Positions 60,007 through 64,000 of a DNA stretch of 64,000 bases are shown piece by piece. This stretch comes from Sclerodactyla briareus (lineage: Eukaryota > Echinodermata > Holothuroidea > Dendrochirotida > Sclerodactylidae). The stretch is from NCBI GenBank assembly GCA_026419785.1, contig JAODTK010003121.1:248001-312000 (forward strand), given 5' to 3'. The translations under genes were made by a program, and so were the position numbers. The first letter of the stretch is position 1, and every line of letters starts with the position of its first letter. The notes under the pieces were generated by a model. It worked only from the letters and a program-made list of their open reading frames with translations. It was not told the origin of the DNA and searched no databases.

Positions 60007-60103
60007 CACGTAGCTCCATATCGGTGGCCCGTCCGTTCCAGGCAGTCTGATAACCGCTTTCGGTGTAACACTAGACATTGAAATTCCGAGGGCCTGTTCC
60101 CGT
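60007..60103 (-). CDS. probable exon of the ZP gene (N-terminal region)
   Basis: Acceptor TTTTTTGCTCAG and donor GTG|GTAATG bound 97 bases. One frame reads GISMSSVTPKAVIRLPGTDG and PPIWSYV without stops. Other frames end early. The Ser/Thr/Pro-rich, strand-like sequence resembles the next exons. There is no start methionine with a signal peptide, so the 5' end lies further upstream, possibly beyond 62 kb or outside the window. Confidence 0.5.
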
Positions 60104-60279
60104 CTGAGCAAAAAAGAATGCAGTGGATCTTCGTATATCGTAGCCCGCATTGCATCACGTGATATCTATGTTTCAATCGATCTTCATTCCGATAATGTGC
60201 TTCCAACCTTTGTATGGAATAACCCAAATGAATTAACGGGCTTTACACAAAACAGTGATGACCCGACGCCTTACAGGGA

Positions 60280-60645
60280 GGGACGGGGAGCTCAGTCGGT
60301 AGAGCTCCAGACTGCCAAAACAGGCTTGCGAGCCATTGGATGCCAGAGGGATTGCACAGGTTGTTGGATAAGGCAGGTCTCATGGAAAGTCTCACGTCAT
60401 CCACGTGTAAAACCGGGAGCGTTAGGTGAGAGTAGAGAGCGCCGTATGTGCATGCTGCCCATATTGGGAAGTCCCGGGGACACGATACAGTGACCGTTAC
60501 GGAAGTGGTGCGTCGGGAGAGAACAAGCAGCGTAGTGTGTGCTGTATAGTACGGGTGTGATAAGCACTAGCCTAGTGATCTTCACAGGTAATATCTGTTA
60601 AAGCGCTTTTAAGCAGTTTCGACGTAAAAAAAAAAAAAAAAAACA
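60280..60645 (+). mobile_element. tRNA-derived SINE with poly-A tail
   Basis: The head GGGAGCTCAGTCGGTAGAGC is a good RNA polymerase III box A at about 60287-60306. Box B is degraded. The body from about 60395 matches the reverse complement of 45.54-45.8 kb. The 3' part has AAAGCGCTTTTAAGCAG and then an A-run of 18 (60627-60644). It lies just upstream of the first recognised exon of the minus-strand gene, antisense to it. Confidence 0.75.
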
Positions 60646-60720
60646 TGCTTGAAGATCGTACCGCGGTTGTTAGAAAATGCGTGAATGGCTGGGGTTCTCG
60701 GAGGTCATGCAGTTTCAGAT

Positions 60721-60890
60721 AAGGGGGGGGGGGGGGTCAAGTAATTCCCTACGAATCGCGTAGTAAACAAACGAACAACAAACGAACCAACGATAACAAA
60801 ACAAAACAAACAGCGAACAAAAAAAAATTAACGAACAAACACACGAAATGAACAAACAACGAACGAAGAAAGAAAGAAACAAACCTCCTG
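60721..60890 (+). repeat. G-run followed by (GAACAAAC)-like simple sequence
   Basis: A G-run at about 60723-60736 is followed by roughly 120 bases of AAC/GAAC-rich irregular repeats. The minus strand translates it as an artificial Phe/Cys/Leu-rich frame. Confidence 0.7.
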
Positions 60891-61151
60891 GACAGGGGTG
60901 AGACAAACCTAAAGAAATGAATACAATCTCACATGTAGGCTCATCATTCTTCCAGAAACTCGTAAATGACAGGGCCTATCATGAAACACGCCATGTATGA
61001 TATGTATACGGATAATACCACTTTCTTTGGGATGAAGTAAGAATTTCAACGAAATAAACGAAAAATTAAATGTAAACATTGCGTTACATTAGCAATTGGT
61101 GTGAAGGTAATCAGATGGTTATGAACACAGATGAAATCAGAACTATTTTAA

Positions 61152-61426
61152 AGATGGATTGCCGTATGCTAGCGTCCAGCGAACAAGCGACGGCGAATTT
61201 TGCATGACGTCACGACAAAATTGTAAGTGCAGCACATCGCGGTATATAGGAATCACATACTTTCAATATTATTATATCAATTTTATTGCGACGGAAAAAT
61301 GCGTGAAATAACCATTTGGTTTCAAATGCTCGTCCCCCCTTAAACCTCCGGCCCATTCCTACCCCCTATCTAAAGCTGGGTGCAGTATATTGTTAGCAAG
61401 ATTTATTTAATGAGGACAATCCATCT
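61152..61426. mobile_element. TTAA-flanked MITE, copy 2 (275 bp)
   Basis: It is flanked by TTAA at 61148-61151 and 61427-61430. The left terminus is AGATGGATTGCCG and the right ACAATCCATCT, inverted repeats. It shares the interior blocks listed for the 36.6 kb copy and is about 30 bases longer. The same family in two places with intact TTAA sites supports piggyBac-type mobilisation. Confidence 0.85.
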
Positions 61427-61639
61427 TTAAGAGGATTCCAGCAGAAGTTATTGAGGATCAAAAATTATCTGTAGAGGTTATGAATGATCATGACAGATGT
61501 TAAAAGCTGCTGGTGTACAACATGACCCCGGACTATCTTGTGTTGAATATGTTATTCACGTGATCAATAGTAGATAGCATTGTGGAGAATTAAGGCATTT
61601 GTAGATGAAGATTACATGTCTTTATATTATAAAGGATAT

Positions 61640-62095
61640 ATTTTCCCAATTCGAGTACTGCGGGTTTTGGGGGGAAGCCTCATTTTGGGAAACTGCAATA
61701 GTGGAATGGAAGATTCAACATCGATTGCAAACAGGCAGCGAAGGGTCATGATGGGGGACGCGCACTTCAACAAAGGAGTAGTGACTATTCATGAACTGGA
61801 GTGGCAAACAATTACAAAACAATTCAAGAAAAGAGATACTGTATAAGTGTCTCAATGAAGTGGACCCGGAATTACATGAGAGAGTTGTTGAACTTACCTC
61901 TAATACCCATATCCATGGTCTCCAACACCAAACTGAGGTTTGCTGAGAGGGTGGGGGTGGGGGGGGGGGGATATGACTATCACAAAAGAAGGTTCTCCGA
62001 TCTAGCGACGAAGGAAAGGGGGAGTGTTTTAACGAAGAATGACGAGAGGGCTGAGTCTTTGGCATGTTTTAAACGTCTTATTCGAGAATAATTTG
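61640..62095 (+). pseudogene. LINE ORF2 carboxy-terminal fragment
   Basis: NRQRRVMMGDAHFNKG, then LEWQTITKQFKKR matches the Q-N-R-A-A-R-V-I-T-G...L-x-W block after the RT in CR1/L2-like LINEs. After a frame change, EVDPELHERVVELTSNTHIH corresponds to the following block. The end YHKRRFSDLATKERGS and ESLACFKRLIRE is the usual K-R-R-F-S...F-K-R-x-L-K/R-E terminus. Frame changes and a G-run at 61952-61970 show decay. The RT core is absent, so the copy is 5' truncated. Confidence 0.8.
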
Positions 62096-62099
62096 AAGT

Positions 62100-63040
62100 G
62101 TCTTAGTTTCTTTTCTGTTTCTGTATTTAGTCTCTTTTAATTGGTCTTTCACGTTCTAACAACATTCTCTTTCATTTTAACTGTTTTATTTCTTATTCTC
62201 AGCCCTATTAGCTACCGAGACTTTCAACCCGTGTGAAAGTATTTTTTTTTTAATGATACTAACAAACAAACTATTCCGATGAGGATACTAACTGATTACG
62301 TACTTACTTACCTGTTTGCTTGGTGGAGGGTGTGTAGAGTGGGAGGGGGGGGGGTGGGTAACATGTCTATATTTGTGCCAGTTAGTTACCGTTCACTCTG
62401 CAACTTGTGATAACATGTATAAAATCATGATCTGATTAATTGTTCGGGCAAGATCGTTACGTAACTCGGTCTCCTGAGCGTATAGTGCGACCAAAGAAAG
62501 AAAAAAATCTAAACTAATCCTTTCAAGGTGATTGATTGATGTGAATCGGGTATTTAGGAATCGAACACGTTCCTAAACACAAATTGGCCATCACATCGGG
62601 ACCGCCCCCCCCCCGCACCCCCCCCCCCCACACCCCCCCGCCTTTTGGCATCGTGTGTGCCGTCAAACGCTAAGCGTGTTCTGTTATGGCAACATATGTT
62701 TAGAAAAATGTTCAACTCCTAAATACCTTGTTGGAGTGTATTGTACAGGTCAGACTACCTATTGGTACAGTATAGTGCATGTTCACGATATGTTCCATAT
62801 GCTCCCCAGTTCTATTGGTGTAGACGTGGAGAAATAAACCGGCCTGTCGCTATCGGTCTTACTATACAGTATGTCGTCTTGTGAGCAGTCTTCCCCGTCT
62901 TCATTTCCCTCCGTGTGTCTCTGAAGAAATTGTGCTTGTAGGCAAGGCGGAAGAACAACTTGATCGATGGTAAAAAAAAAAAAAAAAAAAAACAGTAAAA
63001 AAAAGAGAGAGAAGTTTACCAAGTCAAACCAGGATTGTTT
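62100..63040. other. non-coding stretch with C- and A-runs
   Basis: C-rich runs at 62605-62640 and a 20-base A-run near 62971-62990 are the only structure. A possible minus-strand exon near 62826-62958 (acceptor TTTCTTCAG, donor ATA|GTAAGA) is noted but not accepted. Confidence 0.4.
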
Positions 63041-63049
63041 TCCTATACT

Positions 63050-63209
63050 GCACTGTAAGAAGGACGGGGTCAATTCTGACCAAGAATTGGGTTGGGCTCT
63101 CACCTACCCTATTTTTAGGTCACAATATCCGAAACCAAAGTATGGTCAATTTGACCCAACTTGGGTCAAAACTTGACCCATAAATTAGGTTTTGTCTTTT
63201 TATATTGTG
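63050..63209. mobile_element. short palindrome-rich MITE (GCACTGTAAGAAGGAC type)
   Basis: The left end GCACTGTAAGAAGGAC and the reverse complement of the right end, GCACAATATAAAAAGAC, are imperfect inverted repeats. Inside, TTGACCCA and its complement TGGGTCAA alternate several times (63135-63180). The plan is the same as the 44.4 kb element: short termini starting with CACT and an interior of alternating complementary words. Confidence 0.6.
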
Positions 63210-64000
63210 CGTACGCCGATGCACGTAAGTACCGACTGGGCTTGACCGAGTGCTAATTTCTGGCATTCGAAGTTTCGGTTGCACGGTTGGCGTAATAAAC
63301 CGGCACGGCCCGTCTGGCCCTAGTAACCGTCCGAAAAAAACACTACGACACCCTATTCATCGTAGGCCGTTACTTCTACAATACTTGGACGGGCCTGGCG
63401 CCAGTGGAACCCGAATTTAAAATCCGTATCCAACTGCAAGTCAGACGTGAGAATACCGTAACTTATCCGGAAGGCGTCGTAACATCAATGTATTAACCAG
63501 GCGTAGGCCCACCTAGTAGGTCATCTTGCGATGGGGGCTCGATGATCCCTAAAAATGCGCGGTCGTGTATCGATTCGTATGCAGGATCCGGAGGTGACTG
63601 TCAGGCCGTGGAACCGTACTGGCCATACCGGCTCAGGGCACTGAGAAATATCGATCTCGAGGCGTACTTATGTACGAGATCTACACCCCCCCCCCCCTCC
63701 AGTACAGTATGAATATGACCAACAATGCTTGGCGACAGTGTGCGGTCTCAAATCCAACACGTGGGGAGGAGCGGGCGGACTCCTATCAATCCCCTGAGGG
63801 TGGAGGGGTGTTTCCAAAATATGGCCAAGATTGTAGAGTTGCCCTCGTCGCGTTGGGTCGCCGATAATAACACTAGAATTATTAGAAGGAAAAAACAGAA
63901 CCCACTTATGCAACAACAAGTGGACAGAGAGAGTCGGTATATTCGCGTATATTTTAAATTTCTCAGCACCTGTATAATCGGGAAGAAACTGCTGCTGTTG
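63210..64000. other. non-coding stretch, nothing recognised
   Basis: A C-run at 63685-63698 makes artificial frames. No exon or repeat is supported. Confidence 0.4.

Larger units (their letters stand above)
42537..60103 (-). other. multi-exon host gene: ZP-domain extracellular protein (gene span)
   Basis: A minus-strand series of exons is joined by canonical AG/GT borders. The protein has an N-terminal part of unknown type, a module with DPDGD and CRW motifs, a linker, a beta-rich segment, and a ZP domain split over three or four exons. ZP domains polymerise extracellular coats and matrices, so secretion or membrane anchoring is expected. The 5' end, with start codon and signal peptide, and the 3' end, with cleavage site and anchor, are not seen with confidence. 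Intron phases agree for the exon chain 58811 to 55277 and for 49216 to 46243. Single-base frame breaks occur at about 55.93 kb, about 49.12 kb and at the 46243/45330 junction. At least one exon is missing between 55277 and 50214 and another between 50111 and 49216. Confidence 0.75.

Noticed and set aside
60287..60306. Second tRNA gene from the box A match
   Set aside because: Box B is degraded and the downstream body matches the 45.5 kb SINE.
62826..62958. Possible upstream exon of the minus-strand gene after a poly-T tract
   Set aside because: Good splice borders but two open frames, and no sequence character linking it to the known exons.

Overview
The window reads as nuclear DNA from a metazoan with an intron-rich, repeat-rich genome. 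The support is GT-AG split exons on the minus strand, a zona pellucida (ZP) domain, several classes of non-LTR retrotransposon, tRNA-derived SINEs, MITEs and many microsatellites. There are no bacterial-style operons, no rRNA genes and no CRISPR array. A marine invertebrate, possibly a deuterostome such as an echinoderm or hemichordate, is my best guess. That guess rests on remembered family resemblance, not on a search.

Layout. 1-12.1 kb: non-coding, with one G-rich tract and one fold-back MITE. 12.1-16.0 kb: a 1.94 kb unit in direct tandem, the first 1.5 kb or so of each copy identical. 16-24 kb: unannotatable DNA apart from a dispersed repeat at 21.3-22.0 kb whose second copy is at 50.8-51.5 kb. 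24.2-30.1 kb: an ATCT microsatellite, a degenerate family of noncoding repeats and a decayed plus-strand LINE (28.1-29.9 kb). 30.3-35.9 kb: a minus-strand reverse transcriptase fragment, followed by a second direct tandem duplication (about 2.58 kb per unit) that carries an internally deleted minus-strand LINE. 36.6 kb: a TTAA-flanked MITE with a sister copy at 61.2 kb.

42.5-60.1 kb: the one host gene I can support. It lies on the minus strand, with at least twelve exons recognised from splice sites, matching intron phases and protein motifs. Read in the direction of transcription, it encodes an N-terminal region of unknown type, a module with the motif DPDGDKIRCRW, a linker region, a beta-rich segment and a ZP domain (ZP-N then ZP-C). 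It is probably a secreted or membrane-tethered extracellular matrix or coat protein. Its introns hold a 1.6 kb minisatellite of about 24 bp period, three (TAA)n tracts, an R2-like retrotransposon 3' end, a LINE with a SINE inserted in it, a LINE 3' end and several SINEs or MITEs. All three LINE-type insertions lie antisense to the gene.

Many of the coding remains, including otherwise convincing host exons, carry isolated one-base frame breaks. One tandem array switches abruptly from perfect identity to dense small indels. This looks like a draft long-read assembly with unpolished stretches and perhaps false duplications. Frame breaks in the host gene should not be read as proof of a pseudogene without resequencing.
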